Origin: Flavobacterium yafengii
GTDB lineage: Bacteria; Bacteroidota; Bacteroidia; Flavobacteriales; Flavobacteriaceae
Direction of reading: 5' to 3'
DNA length: 64,000 nucleotides
Assembly (NCBI RefSeq): GCF_030010375.1
Contig: NZ_JASCRY010000002.1
Coordinates: 434,001 to 498,000, forward strand
Shown: positions 25,807 to 34,929 of the stretch, piece by piece
Layout of the letters: the number at the start of each line of letters is the position of its first letter
Numbering within the stretch: position 1 is the stretch's first letter
Translations under genes and position numbers: made by a program
The notes under the pieces: generated by a model
Told to the model about the DNA's origin: nothing
Database searches by the model: none
What the model saw: the letters and a program-made list of their open reading frames with translations, nothing else

Positions 25807-27423
25807 ATGCAAAAAAAATTAATAAAAGTAAATTCTTCAGATAATGTCGCTGTAGCTTTAGTAAATCTTAAGGCTGGAGAGTTAATTCCCTTTGAAGGGG
25901 AAACAATTGCTGTCGAGACTGACGTAAAGGCAAAACATAAAATAGCCATGAATCCTTTTGATATAGGAGACAGAATTATTATGTATGGCGTTTTAGTGGG
26001 TAAAGCAAGTGCCAGAATTGAAAAAGGAGGATTGCTTTCTACATTGAATGTGAAACATGAAAGTGATAAAGTTACTGGAAAAACAGAGACTATCGGTTGG
26101 ACAGTTCCTAACGTTGATAAATGGAAAAACAGAACTTTTCAAGGGTATCATAGAGAAGATGGACAAGTAGGAACTGAAAATGTATGGTTGTTTTTCCCGT
26201 TAGTATTTTGTGAAAATAGGAATATCGAAATCTTAAAAGATATTTTTGAAAAAGAATTGTTGAAGCAAAAAGTAAATGATTACCAACTTTTACTGCGTTC
26301 ATTAGTTAGTACTGAAAGTGGAGTTGCTGGAGATGATTTAAAATCAAATAATAGCGACTTATTTAAAAATATAGAGGTAAAGTTTATAACGCATCAAGGG
26401 GGTTGTGGAGGAATTCGTCAAGATTCACACAGTTTGGCAAAACTTTTGGCAGGATACGTAAACAATCCAAATGTGGCCGGAGCTACCGTTTTGAGTTTGG
26501 GTTGTCAAAACTTGCAAATTCAAATATTTAAAGATGCGCTTGACGAAATTAATCCAACGAGTACAAAACCCGTTTTGATTTATGATCAGCAACAAATAGG
26601 AACTATTGAGGCTATGTTGAGTAGCGTTGTAAAAGATTCATTTGAAGCTATCAAAAAAGCAAACCAAATAGAAAGAACTCCTGCGCCATTGTCTAAATTA
26701 AAGATTGGTTTAGAATGTGGTGGTTCAGATGGATTCTCAGGAATCTCGGCAAACCCAACATTGGGAGTAACTTCAGATATGCTTACGGCACTAGGAGGAA
26801 CTACCATTCTTTCTGAGTTCCCAGAATTATGTGGTGTTGAGCAAGAATTGGTAAACCGTTGTGTTGAAGATGAAGGCGGTAAACGTTTCTTAGAATTAAT
26901 GCAATGGTATGAGAAAACTGTAGTTGACGCTGGTTCTGGATTTGACATGAATCCTTCACCGGGAAATATTAAAGACGGATTAATTACTGATGCCATGAAA
27001 TCTGCAGGTGCTGCCAAAAAAGGGGGAACTTCACCTATTGTAGGAGTTTCAGATTATGGAGAGTACATTTCAAAACCAGGATTGAATTTATTATGCACTC
27101 CGGGTAATGATGTGGAATGTACCACTGCAATGGTAGGTTCAGGAGCAAATATGGTTTTGTTTACAACTGGTTTAGGAACTCCGACCGGAAATCCGATTGC
27201 ACCCGTTATTAAAGTTTCATCAAATACTGAATTAGCTAAAAAAATGTCTGATATTATTGACATCGATACCGGTGGAATTATTACCGGTGAAAAATCTATA
27301 GATGAAATGGCGGACGAAATGCTGGAATTTATTATAAATGTTGCCAGTGGAACTATTAAAACCAAAGCGGCTATTTTGAATCAGAACGATTTTATTCCTT
27401 GGAAAAGAGGGGTTTCTTTGTAA
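25807..27423 (+). CDS. uxaA: Altronate dehydratase
   Basis: 538-residue iron-dependent dehydratase converting D-altronate to KDG. It has the N-terminal SAF-like domain (about 1-95) and the large UxaA/GarD domain: FQGYHREDGQVGTENVWLFF, THQGGCGGIRQDSHSLAKLL, LSLGCQNLQ, GLECGGSDGFSGISANPTLG and VDAGSGFDMNPSPGNIKDGL carry the conserved cysteines and glycines. Both domains are present in one chain, as is usual. It is the last gene of the operon and meets the LacI-type gene tail to tail over a bidirectional terminator. Confidence 0.95.
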   Translation: MQKKLIKVNSSDNVAVALVNLKAGELIPFEGETIAVETDVKAKHKIAMNPFDIGDRIIMYGVLVGKASARIEKGGLLSTLNVKHESDKVTGKTETIGWTVPNVDKWKNRTFQGYHREDGQVGTENVWLFFPLVFCENRNIEILKDIFEKELLKQKVNDYQLLLRSLVSTESGVAGDDLKSNNSDLFKNIEVKFITHQGGCGGIRQDSHSLAKLLAGYVNNPNVAGATVLSLGCQNLQIQIFKDALDEINPTSTKPVLIYDQQQIGTIEAMLSSVVKDSFEAIKKANQIERTPAPLSKLKIGLECGGSDGFSGISANPTLGVTSDMLTALGGTTILSEFPELCGVEQELVNRCVEDEGGKRFLELMQWYEKTVVDAGSGFDMNPSPGNIKDGLITDAMKSAGAAKKGGTSPIVGVSDYGEYISKPGLNLLCTPGNDVECTTAMVGSGANMVLFTTGLGTPTGNPIAPVIKVSSNTELAKKMSDIIDIDTGGIITGEKSIDEMADEMLEFIINVASGTIKTKAAILNQNDFIPWKRGVSL

Positions 27424-27447
27424 AAAGAAAATAAATATTTAAACAAT

Positions 27448-27481
27448 AAAAAAAGTGTGAAATTTACTTCACACTTTTTTT
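27448..27481. terminator. Bidirectional terminator between uxaA and the LacI-type gene
   Basis: GTGTGAA (27455-27461) pairs with TTCACAC (27468-27474) over a 6-nt loop, extended by seven A residues on the left and seven T residues on the right, so it works in both directions for the two convergent genes. Confidence 0.88.
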
Positions 27482-27488
27482 ATTGCTA

Positions 27489-28514
27489 TTAAAGGCTATG
27501 CCTTGAGGATGATTTTCTAATATGTAATTCAGGATTCAACACTACCTTTTTCTCCATTTTAAGGTTTTTAGGATTGTTTAGTTGTTCCAAGAATACTTTG
27601 GCGGCCATTTCCCCCATTTCCATAGGGGATTGGTCAACAGAGGATATTGAAAGTTCCATGAATTTTGTAAAAGGTTCGTTACCAAATCCAAAAACACAAA
27701 AATCTTCGGGGATTTTTATTCCATGTTCTTTTAGTTCTTGAATGGCTCCCAAAGCTGCAAAATCACTGGAAGAAAATATAGCATCTGGCGGATTTTCTAA
27801 TTTTAATAATTTTTCTACTGCTGCTCTTCCGGCTTCAACACTACTTTTTGTTTGAAATACATAATTTTCATTGAATTCAATTTCATTGTCAAGTAAAGCT
27901 TGTTTGTAACCTTTAAATCGATTTTCAAAAATCTCTAAAGATCGATCACCTGAAAAATGAGCAATGCGGGTACAGCCCTCATTGATAAGATGTTTTGTAG
28001 CTAAATAGGCTCCATCATAATCGTTTATTGTAACAGAACTGACACCATCCATGTTTTTCTTTCGGTCAAAAAATATTAAAGGGACATTTTTTTCGACTAC
28101 TCTTTTAATCATTCGATCATTTTCTGAAGTAACATTGGAAACCGACATTAAAATGCCATCTACTTGTGCATTTAACAGCGTATTTATATTCTCAATTTCT
28201 CTCTTTTCATCTTCGTGCGTTTGGCAAATAATAACATGATAGTCGGGATACAATTCATCTTCAATTCCTCGTATAACAGAAGCGAAAAAGTTACTGTCAA
28301 TACGTGGTACAATGACACCTATGTTGCCGCTTTTACCACTTTGAAGTGCTAAAGCAAGCTTATTAGGCTTGTAATTCATTTCAGCCGCTGTTTCCCTGAC
28401 AAGTTTGCAAGTGCTTTCACTTATTTTTGGATTATTATTTAAAGCGCGAGAGACTGTGGCAGCAGTTGTATTGAGTTTTTTTGCAATGTCATAAATAGTT
28501 GTTTTTTTACTCAT
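27489..28514 (-). CDS. LacI-family regulator, probable uronate/pectin repressor
   Basis: 341-residue LacI/GalR protein. Residues 4-50 form the helix-turn-helix and hinge (TTIYDIAKKLNTTAATVSRA, then LNNNPKISESTCKLVRETAA), residues about 60-335 the periplasmic-binding-like effector domain (GNIGVIVPRIDSNFFASVIR through SSVDQSPMEMGEMAAKVF). It lies between the uronate operon and the polygalacturonase operon. Both of these carry a GTAATCGATT-type palindrome at their promoters, and a weaker version (28581-28592) lies 67 bp before its own start. It is therefore a strong candidate for the repressor of both, induced by a uronate-derived intermediate; the effector is not visible in the sequence. Confidence 0.9.
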   Translation of the reverse strand: MSKKTTIYDIAKKLNTTAATVSRALNNNPKISESTCKLVRETAAEMNYKPNKLALALQSGKSGNIGVIVPRIDSNFFASVIRGIEDELYPDYHVIICQTHEDEKREIENINTLLNAQVDGILMSVSNVTSENDRMIKRVVEKNVPLIFFDRKKNMDGVSSVTINDYDGAYLATKHLINEGCTRIAHFSGDRSLEIFENRFKGYKQALLDNEIEFNENYVFQTKSSVEAGRAAVEKLLKLENPPDAIFSSSDFAALGAIQELKEHGIKIPEDFCVFGFGNEPFTKFMELSISSVDQSPMEMGEMAAKVFLEQLNNPKNLKMEKKVVLNPELHIRKSSSRHSL

Positions 28515-28580
28515 TATGAATTAATTGTTGTTATAAAGGTGTAAAAATAAGTTTTTTTTTCTAATCAGTAATTGTTCAGT

Positions 28581-28592
28581 GTTATCGATTGT
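28581..28592. promoter_or_regulatory. Weak LacI-type site before the regulator gene
   Basis: GTTATCGATTGT matches the GTAATCGATTAC palindrome at 9 of 12 positions and keeps the ATCGAT core. Its position upstream of the regulator gene suggests autoregulation. Confidence 0.4.
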
Positions 28593-28734
28593 CTAAAATA
28601 TTGAAATTAGTCCTGACTGCATGTTTTTTCAATAAAAAATAATGGTAATTATGTACTCATAATGCTTTTTTTTTATGTTAAGTGTATAAATATATTGTTT
28701 TTTTTTGCAATAATAATATTTTATTTGATTTTGT

Positions 28735-28766
28735 TTTGGTTATTTAGGAATTAATATCTACGTTTG
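28735..28766 (+). promoter_or_regulatory. Promoter of the polygalacturonase operon
   Basis: TTTG (28735-28738), a 20-bp spacer, and TACGTTTG (28759-28766) give a full -33/-7 pair. The leader to the ATG is about 80 nt. Confidence 0.7.
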
Positions 28767-28767
28767 T

Positions 28768-28779
28768 GTAATCGATTGC
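28768..28779. promoter_or_regulatory. LacI-type operator before the polygalacturonase gene
   Basis: GTAATCGATTGC matches the kduI operator at 11 of 12 positions and sits at the same distance (one base) from its -7 box, so the two promoters have the same design. Confidence 0.65.
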
Positions 28780-28851
28780 GCAATTTAATTTTTTCGAACA
28801 GAATAAAAGCAAAACGAATCAATTTAATTAAAGAATTTTAAATAAAATCAA

Positions 28852-30288
28852 ATGGCAAGGAACTATTTTTTAATGAGGAATATGCTTTATTGTATTCTGT
28901 TTGCAACGCTTTTTTCTTGCGCGATGAAGCAACCAAAAACTGTTGTGAATAATGATCCATGGGAAACCATGCAGCGTATTCTAGATAGTGTAAAGGAGCC
29001 TTCTTTTAGCAATAAAACCTATGTCATTACTGAATATGGTGCTCAAGCGGGCGGTGTTTTCAATAATACCCAAGCATTTAAAAAAGCAATCCAAGCTTGT
29101 ACTGAAAATGGAGGAGGGAAAGTTTTGGTTCCGTCTGGAAAATATTTAACGGGTCCTATACATTTAGAAAATAATGTAAACCTTCATTTAGAAGATGGTG
29201 CCGAAATTTTATTTAGTACTAATACCGCTGATTATCCAATTGTTCACACTTCATTCGAAGGGACTGAATTAATGAATTATTCGCCATTAATATATGCCTA
29301 CAAGAAAACTAATGTGGCTGTAACCGGAAAAGGTATTTTAAATGGACAGGCTAATAATGAAAATTGGTGGTGGTGGTGCGGAAAAGATATTTATGGTTGG
29401 AAAAAAGGAACTCCTAATCAGGGGGACCCACTCAATCGTTTGCGTCTGGTAGCTATGGCTGAAGAAGGAGTTCCTGTTTCGGAGCGAGTTTTTGGGGAAG
29501 GACATTATTTGAGACCAAATTTCATAGAGTTTTTTGATTGTAAAAACATGATGCTAAAGGATGTGAAAATTGTTAATGCGCCGTTTTGGGTTATTCATCC
29601 TATCAAATCGTCCAATGTCATAGTTGATGGTGTTACAGTTGAAAGTCATGGTCCTAATAATGACGGCTGTGATCCGGAATATTCAAGAAATGTAATCATA
29701 AGAAATTGCACATTCAATACAGGAGATGATTGTATTGCTATTAAATCCGGTAGAGATGCAGATGGCAGACGTGTGGGAATTCCTAGTGAAAATATTATAG
29801 TACAAAATTGTAAAATGGTTGATGGTCATGGAGGTGTGGTTATGGGAAGTGAGATTTCCGCAGGGGTAAGAAATGTCTTTGTGGAGAATTGTGCCATGGA
29901 CAGTCCTAATCTGGATAGGGCAATTAGGATAAAATCAAATTCTAAAAGAGGAGGGCTGGTTGAGAATATTTATGTGAGGAATTTAGATATTGGACAAGTA
30001 AAAGAGTCGGTTTTAATAATAGATATGTTTTATAATGTATATGGAGGGCAAGTGGGAACTTTTATCCCTCAAGTACGAAATATCTATCTTGAAAATATAA
30101 AAGTCAAGGATGGTGGGATGTACGGGATTTTGGCCAAAGGCTATAAAGAATTTCCCATAAAAAATGTAAGATTTAGAAACGTAACGATTGATAAGGTTGA
30201 TAATGCCTATTCTATTGAAAATCTGGTGGGGCTTAAACTAATCGATACTTATGTTAATGGATCACTTATGGAAAGCCCTAGCAACTAA
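28852..30288 (+). CDS. GH28 polygalacturonase, lipoprotein
   Basis: 478-residue right-handed beta-helix enzyme that hydrolyses the galacturonan backbone, probably as an exo-acting polygalacturonase. All GH28 motifs are present: NNDGCD (269-274), GDDCIAIKSG (291-300, with the Asp pair 292-293), GHGG (325-328) and RIK (359-361). The N-terminus has a hydrophobic stretch ending LFSC with Cys23, so it should be a lipoprotein; an alternative start at residue 8 (MRNMLYC) gives a more ordinary signal peptide. It follows the LacI-controlled promoter and leads the block of DUF4861, GH105 and PL10-CE8 genes. A terminator lies about 100 bp downstream. Confidence 0.93.
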   Translation: MARNYFLMRNMLYCILFATLFSCAMKQPKTVVNNDPWETMQRILDSVKEPSFSNKTYVITEYGAQAGGVFNNTQAFKKAIQACTENGGGKVLVPSGKYLTGPIHLENNVNLHLEDGAEILFSTNTADYPIVHTSFEGTELMNYSPLIYAYKKTNVAVTGKGILNGQANNENWWWWCGKDIYGWKKGTPNQGDPLNRLRLVAMAEEGVPVSERVFGEGHYLRPNFIEFFDCKNMMLKDVKIVNAPFWVIHPIKSSNVIVDGVTVESHGPNNDGCDPEYSRNVIIRNCTFNTGDDCIAIKSGRDADGRRVGIPSENIIVQNCKMVDGHGGVVMGSEISAGVRNVFVENCAMDSPNLDRAIRIKSNSKRGGLVENIYVRNLDIGQVKESVLIIDMFYNVYGGQVGTFIPQVRNIYLENIKVKDGGMYGILAKGYKEFPIKNVRFRNVTIDKVDNAYSIENLVGLKLIDTYVNGSLMESPSN

Positions 30289-30387
30289 ATCAGGACAGCT
30301 ATAGAAAGTGAATTTGTTTTGAATCAAGTATGTATTCTTGAAATTAAGTAAAAAATAAGTTTTTTTAGGTTTTAGGTTTGTTTGATT

Positions 30388-30425
30388 AGGAGCTTGTAGT
30401 TGTAGGGGGCAAGCTCCTTTTTTAA
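30388..30425 (+). terminator. Terminator after the polygalacturonase gene
   Basis: AGGAGCTTG (30388-30396) and CAAGCTCCT (30410-30418) form a 9-bp stem with a 13-nt loop, followed by seven T residues. Confidence 0.82.
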
Positions 30426-30537
30426 ATTCAGGAGTGAAATATGAGGTTAGTGAGATTAAATGGAATACCTGATTCATCCTGTTAATTCGGATGTTTTTCA
30501 ACTACAATAGAAGAATAATTTAATTAATAGAATTCAA

Positions 30538-31503
30538 ATGAGAATAGTAAAAATTGTTGCAGGATTATTTTTTATAACCCAATTTTCCTGTAAAGCACAA
30601 CAAAAACATTTAACAACAACATCTAAGACCTACGCTGAAATTTCTGTAAAAGAGGGGGGTAAATGGGAAGGTCGTAAATATGTTGGCGGTACTTTTAAAA
30701 ATGTTGGAAAAGTAAAATTAGCCAAAGAACATACGGATCATTCTTTTGATATTCGCTATGAGGGACCTGGTTGGGAAAGTAATAAAGTGGGGTATCGATT
30801 GTATTTAGATTGGAGAAATGCTATTGATATATTCGGAAAAAAAACAGAAGCAATTGTTTTGCCACAAGTAGGACAAGATAATTTTGATTCCTATCATGAA
30901 ATGAGTGATTGGGGCGCTGATATTTTAAAAGCAGGGAAAGGAATCGGAATCGGATCTATTGATCGTTATCTTAACAAGGAAAGATTGCACTTTTATGAAG
31001 TTGATTCTACCATTGCCAAAGTAGAAAACAGACCAAATAGTTCTAGTGTGAAGGTGCAGTATTATGGATGGAAAACAGCTTCGGATAAAATTAATTTCAC
31101 ATCCGAATTAACCATTAATCCGAACAAACGTTATACCAAACATACCATTCATCCATCAAAAGAAATAGCCGGAATTTGTACGGGAATCGTAAAACAAAAA
31201 AATACGGAATTGCTAAAAAAAATAAGTCAAAACAAAAAATGGGCATACCTGGCAACTTATGGTACCCAATCTTTGGTTCCCGATAATTTAGGAATGGCTA
31301 TTTTTTATGAAACCGGTACTGTTGAAAATTTAGTCGATGCAGAGTTTGATTATCTTTTGGTTTTTAAGCCCAGAACAAAACCAACTTCGTTTTATTTTTT
31401 AGGAGCTTGGGAACAAGAACCCAATGGAATTAAAACCAAAGAAGCCTTTTTATCTTATTTAGATCAAAAATTGAAAGAATTGAATGATACTAATAAAATA
31501 TAA
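30538..31503 (+). CDS. DUF4861 family lipoprotein
   Basis: 321-residue protein with a lipoprotein signal (GLFFITQFSCKAQQK, Cys19). The remainder resembles DUF4861 proteins, which occur repeatedly in pectin and ulvan-type utilisation loci of Bacteroidota but have no firmly known reaction. Visible features are a Trp/Tyr-rich first half (YEGPGWESNKVGYRLYLDWR) and a conserved DNFDSYHEMSDWGADILKAG stretch. It lies directly upstream of the GH105 gene (40 bp to the ATG), which suggests action on unsaturated uronate-containing oligosaccharides. The family name is my recognition from sequence, the role is inference. Confidence 0.72.
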   Translation: MRIVKIVAGLFFITQFSCKAQQKHLTTTSKTYAEISVKEGGKWEGRKYVGGTFKNVGKVKLAKEHTDHSFDIRYEGPGWESNKVGYRLYLDWRNAIDIFGKKTEAIVLPQVGQDNFDSYHEMSDWGADILKAGKGIGIGSIDRYLNKERLHFYEVDSTIAKVENRPNSSSVKVQYYGWKTASDKINFTSELTINPNKRYTKHTIHPSKEIAGICTGIVKQKNTELLKKISQNKKWAYLATYGTQSLVPDNLGMAIFYETGTVENLVDAEFDYLLVFKPRTKPTSFYFLGAWEQEPNGIKTKEAFLSYLDQKLKELNDTNKI

Positions 31504-31543
31504 TTTTCAATGAAAAGTGATACGAAACATAATACCTATTAAG

Positions 31544-32782
31544 ATGAAAAATTCCCTAAAAATAAATTGTTTTACAACTATCAGCATAATCCTTACATTG
31601 CTATTTGTCAGTTGTAAAACTAATTCTCAAACAAGTTTTAAGTCATTAGAAAATAAAAAAAATCTACTTATTTCGGATAATTTAAAATGGTCTGAACGTA
31701 TGGCACTATCCATTATGAAACGCCATCCGGAATCCTATATGATCGACGATAGAACAGTTGCAAAATGGGATTATGTTCATGCAGTGGTATTGAATTCTAT
31801 TGAAGAGTTGTATAAAAAAACAAAAGATAAAAAATATTACAATTATGTCAAAAGTTATGCAGATATCTTGATAGACGAAAATGGGGATATTAGTAAAACA
31901 TATACTGTTGAGACCTATAATATTGATTTGATTACACCGGGAAGTATTCTTTTTGATTTATATGAAACGACCCAAGACAAGAGATATTTGGTTGCTATGC
32001 AAACTTTAAGAAAACAGATTGAAGAGCAACCTCGTACGCCAAGTGGCGGATTTTGGCATAAAAAAATATACCCAAACCAAATGTGGTTAGATGGTTTGTT
32101 TATGGGTGAACCATTCTATGCTCAATATACTGCTACTTTTGAAAATGGAAAAAAACTAGATGACATTGCAAAACAATTTGAACTTATTCAATTACACGCG
32201 ACTGATAAAAAAACAGGATTGTTATACCATGCTTGGGACGAAAGTAAACAAATGCCTTGGGCAAATAAACAAACTGGTACTTCTCCTAATTTTTGGTCAA
32301 GATCGATCGGGTGGTACGCAATGGCTTTAGTAGATGCTTTGGATTACTTCCCAAAGGATCATCCAAAACAAAAAGAATTGGTTGGTTATTTGAATAATGT
32401 TGCGAATGCTTTAGTAAAATTCCAAGATAAATCAGGTTTGTGGTATCAGGTGACTGATAAGGGAGGTAAAGCAGGAAATTATTTAGAATCATCAGGGAGT
32501 TCAATGTTTACGTATGCTTTAGCAAAAGGGGCAAACAAAGGATATTTGCCAAAAAAATTTAAAACAATTGCCATTAAAGCTTTTGATGGCTTAACAACCC
32601 AATTGATTCAAGTTGAACCAAATGGCGAAATCAATATCACTCAAGCCTGTGCGGTTGCAGGACTAGGCGGAAATCCTTACAGAGATGGGTCGTATGGATA
32701 TTATATAAATGAAAGAAAAAAGGATAACGATCCTAAAGCTACAGGACCATTTATATTGGCTGCATTAGAATTGGATAGGTAA
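31544..32782 (+). CDS. GH105 unsaturated rhamnogalacturonyl/galacturonyl hydrolase
   Basis: About 412-residue (alpha/alpha)6-barrel enzyme of the YteR/YesR family. It removes the unsaturated uronic acid from the non-reducing end of oligosaccharides made by pectate or rhamnogalacturonan lyases, giving the substrate of KduI. The segment PNQMWLDGLFMGEPFYAQYT holds the conserved Asp (D183 in this numbering), and SFWSRSIGWYAMAL-like NFWSRSIGWYAMALVDALDY follows. The open frame has an upstream GTG at 31517, but the ATG at 31544 begins a normal lipoprotein signal (LTLLFVSC, Cys24). Same operon as the DUF4861 gene. Confidence 0.9.
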   Translation: MKNSLKINCFTTISIILTLLFVSCKTNSQTSFKSLENKKNLLISDNLKWSERMALSIMKRHPESYMIDDRTVAKWDYVHAVVLNSIEELYKKTKDKKYYNYVKSYADILIDENGDISKTYTVETYNIDLITPGSILFDLYETTQDKRYLVAMQTLRKQIEEQPRTPSGGFWHKKIYPNQMWLDGLFMGEPFYAQYTATFENGKKLDDIAKQFELIQLHATDKKTGLLYHAWDESKQMPWANKQTGTSPNFWSRSIGWYAMALVDALDYFPKDHPKQKELVGYLNNVANALVKFQDKSGLWYQVTDKGGKAGNYLESSGSSMFTYALAKGANKGYLPKKFKTIAIKAFDGLTTQLIQVEPNGEINITQACAVAGLGGNPYRDGSYGYYINERKKDNDPKATGPFILAALELDR

Positions 32783-32880
32783 ACATTTTTAGAGCCTTTT
32801 TTTACAGATTCTTATGAACCTTAGGCTTTAGATTTTTGCAAAATAATATTTTTCTAATATATTAATATCACAAAATAAAA

Positions 32881-34929
32881 GTGAATTATTTTCAGAACAT
32901 AGTAATTGCATTAGTATTTATTTTCAGTATAAATTCGAGTGCCCAGCCACAAATTCTTAACAAATCATGGAAAGAAGTTGTTAATATTAAAGAAGGAACT
33001 TGGTTTGTTTCCGCTGAGGCAAAAGATATAGCCGAAAATGTATTGTTATATCAGCGCAATATTGGTGGATGGCCAAAAAATATCCAAATGCAAAAAACGC
33101 TTTCGAAGGATGAAAAGCAAAATTTAATTGCGCTTAAAAATGATCCTAACGAAACTACCACAGACAATGGTGCAACGTTTCAACAGATGATTTTTCTTTC
33201 TAAAATCTATAGACAGGTACCAGATGAGCGATATAAAAAAGGATTTCTTTTAGGACTTGAATATTTATTGGAAGCACAATATGATAATGGTGGATGGCCC
33301 CAGTTTTACCCGTTAAAAAAAGGATATTATACACACATCACATACAATGATGATTCAATGGTGAATATTCTGAATGTGTTAAAGGAAATTGTTGATAAAA
33401 CAGATTTTTTTTCAATTAAACCATCCCAAGAAACGGTTAAAAGAGTCAAAATAGCATTTGATAAAGGAATAGATTGTATTGTAAAAACGCAATACAAACA
33501 AAATGGAGTGTTAACAGGCTGGTGTGCACAACACGATGAAAATACCTTTACTCCGGCAAAAGCACGTGCTTATGAATTAGCTTCTTTAAGCGGAAAAGAA
33601 TCAGCACAAATTGTGTTGTTGCTAATGTCAATTGAAAACCCATCCAACGAAGTAATAAATGCAGTACATTTTGCTGTAGCCTGGTTTGATAAAGCAAAAA
33701 TAAAAGGGATAAGAGAAGATCGTTTTTATGATGAAAGTGGTAAAATAGTTGACAAGAAAATAGTTTTAGATACAAATGCTCCTGATATATGGCCTCGTTT
33801 TATGGAACTGGATAACAATATCCCTTTTTTCTGTGATCGGGATGGTGTAAAAAAAGGGTCATTAGCGGAGATCGGAGCAGAACGTAGAAATGGATATTCT
33901 TGGTATACAAATGAGCCAAAAGAGGTGTTGAAAAAATATGAGGTGTGGAAAGAAAGATACTTTATTGGAAAGACTAAGGTTGATATAAAACAGAATAAAG
34001 TACCCAAAGACGATTTTTATATTACGGTTGCCCAAGACGGGAGCGGAGATTATACAAGTATTCAAGACGCGATAAATAACACACCCTCATTTCCTTATAA
34101 ACGCGTTACAATTGTTGTGAAAAATGGAATCTATTATGAGAAAATAAAGATACACGAATGGAACACCAATCTTTCATTAATTGGTGAAAGTAAAGAAAAA
34201 ACTATTATTACCTATGATGATTATTTTAGTAAGATAAATTTAGGAAGGAATAGTACTTTTTATACCTACACGATTTTAGTTGAAGGGGATAATTTTTTTG
34301 CTACTAATCTAACCATACAAAATAGTTCGGGAGAAGTGGGACAGGCCATTGCATTATCAATAAATGCTAATAAAGTAGGGATTACAAATTGTAATATTCT
34401 AGGGAATCAGGATACTTTGTATGCTACGGGAGAGGGAAATAAACAGTATTTGAAAGGTTGTTATATAGAAGGGACTACTGATTTTGTATTTGGTACCGCA
34501 ACAGTTTTATTGGAAAACTGTACCCTTCACAGTTTGAAAAATTCTTATATCACCGCCGCCGCTACACCTGAAGGGACTAAATACGGTTTTGTATTTAAAA
34601 ATTGTAAACTAACAGCTGATGAAAAAGTAACTGAAGTTTATCTGGGGCGCCCTTGGCGTATTCATGCAAAAACGGTTTTTATTAATTGTGAAATGGGAAA
34701 ACAAATAAAACCCGAAGGGTGGTATAATTGGTTTAAACCCGAAGCTGAAAAAAAAACATTTTATGCAGAATATAATTGTAGCGGATATGGATTTCAACCC
34801 GAGAAAAGAACAATATGGTCTCATCAATTAACGAAATCAGAAGCTAAAGAATATACAAATGATTCAATACTTGGTATAAATTCAAAGGGAGTGACTGATA
34901 AATGGTATGAAAAATTTGATCGTAAATAG
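32881..34929 (+). CDS. PL10 pectate lyase fused to CE8 pectin methylesterase
   Basis: 682-residue exported protein with two catalytic parts. Residues about 28-355 are a PL10 (PelA-type) pectate lyase, with YQRNIGGWPKNIQMQKTL, TTDNGATFQQMIFLSKIY, AQYDNGGWPQFYPLKKGYY and GVLTGWCAQHDENTFTPAKA. Residues about 378-670 are a CE8 pectin methylesterase beta-helix with GNQDTLY (D511), GTTDFVFG (D534) and LGRPWR (R590), the family's catalytic Asp pair and Arg. The joint action would de-esterify homogalacturonan and cleave it by beta-elimination. The start codon is GTG and is followed by a signal peptide (MNYFQNIVIALVFIFSINSS-AQ). Confidence 0.92.
   Translation: MNYFQNIVIALVFIFSINSSAQPQILNKSWKEVVNIKEGTWFVSAEAKDIAENVLLYQRNIGGWPKNIQMQKTLSKDEKQNLIALKNDPNETTTDNGATFQQMIFLSKIYRQVPDERYKKGFLLGLEYLLEAQYDNGGWPQFYPLKKGYYTHITYNDDSMVNILNVLKEIVDKTDFFSIKPSQETVKRVKIAFDKGIDCIVKTQYKQNGVLTGWCAQHDENTFTPAKARAYELASLSGKESAQIVLLLMSIENPSNEVINAVHFAVAWFDKAKIKGIREDRFYDESGKIVDKKIVLDTNAPDIWPRFMELDNNIPFFCDRDGVKKGSLAEIGAERRNGYSWYTNEPKEVLKKYEVWKERYFIGKTKVDIKQNKVPKDDFYITVAQDGSGDYTSIQDAINNTPSFPYKRVTIVVKNGIYYEKIKIHEWNTNLSLIGESKEKTIITYDDYFSKINLGRNSTFYTYTILVEGDNFFATNLTIQNSSGEVGQAIALSINANKVGITNCNILGNQDTLYATGEGNKQYLKGCYIEGTTDFVFGTATVLLENCTLHSLKNSYITAAATPEGTKYGFVFKNCKLTADEKVTEVYLGRPWRIHAKTVFINCEMGKQIKPEGWYNWFKPEAEKKTFYAEYNCSGYGFQPEKRTIWSHQLTKSEAKEYTNDSILGINSKGVTDKWYEKFDRK

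Larger units (their letters stand above)
28515..28851. other. Divergent control region between the LacI-type gene and the polygalacturonase
   Basis: 337 bp containing a weak LacI-type site near the regulator (28581-28592) and a full promoter with a strong site near the pectinase gene (28735-28779). The stretch in between is AT-rich with poly-T runs and no coding signal. Confidence 0.6.

Noticed and set aside
30373..30380. TAGGTTTG as a -7 promoter box for the DUF4861 gene
   Set aside because: No TTG at a suitable distance (nearest leaves 32 bp) and it lies just before a terminator stem.
31517..31543. GTG start for the GH105 gene
   Set aside because: The ATG at 31544 begins a normal lipoprotein signal peptide; the extra nine residues do not fit.
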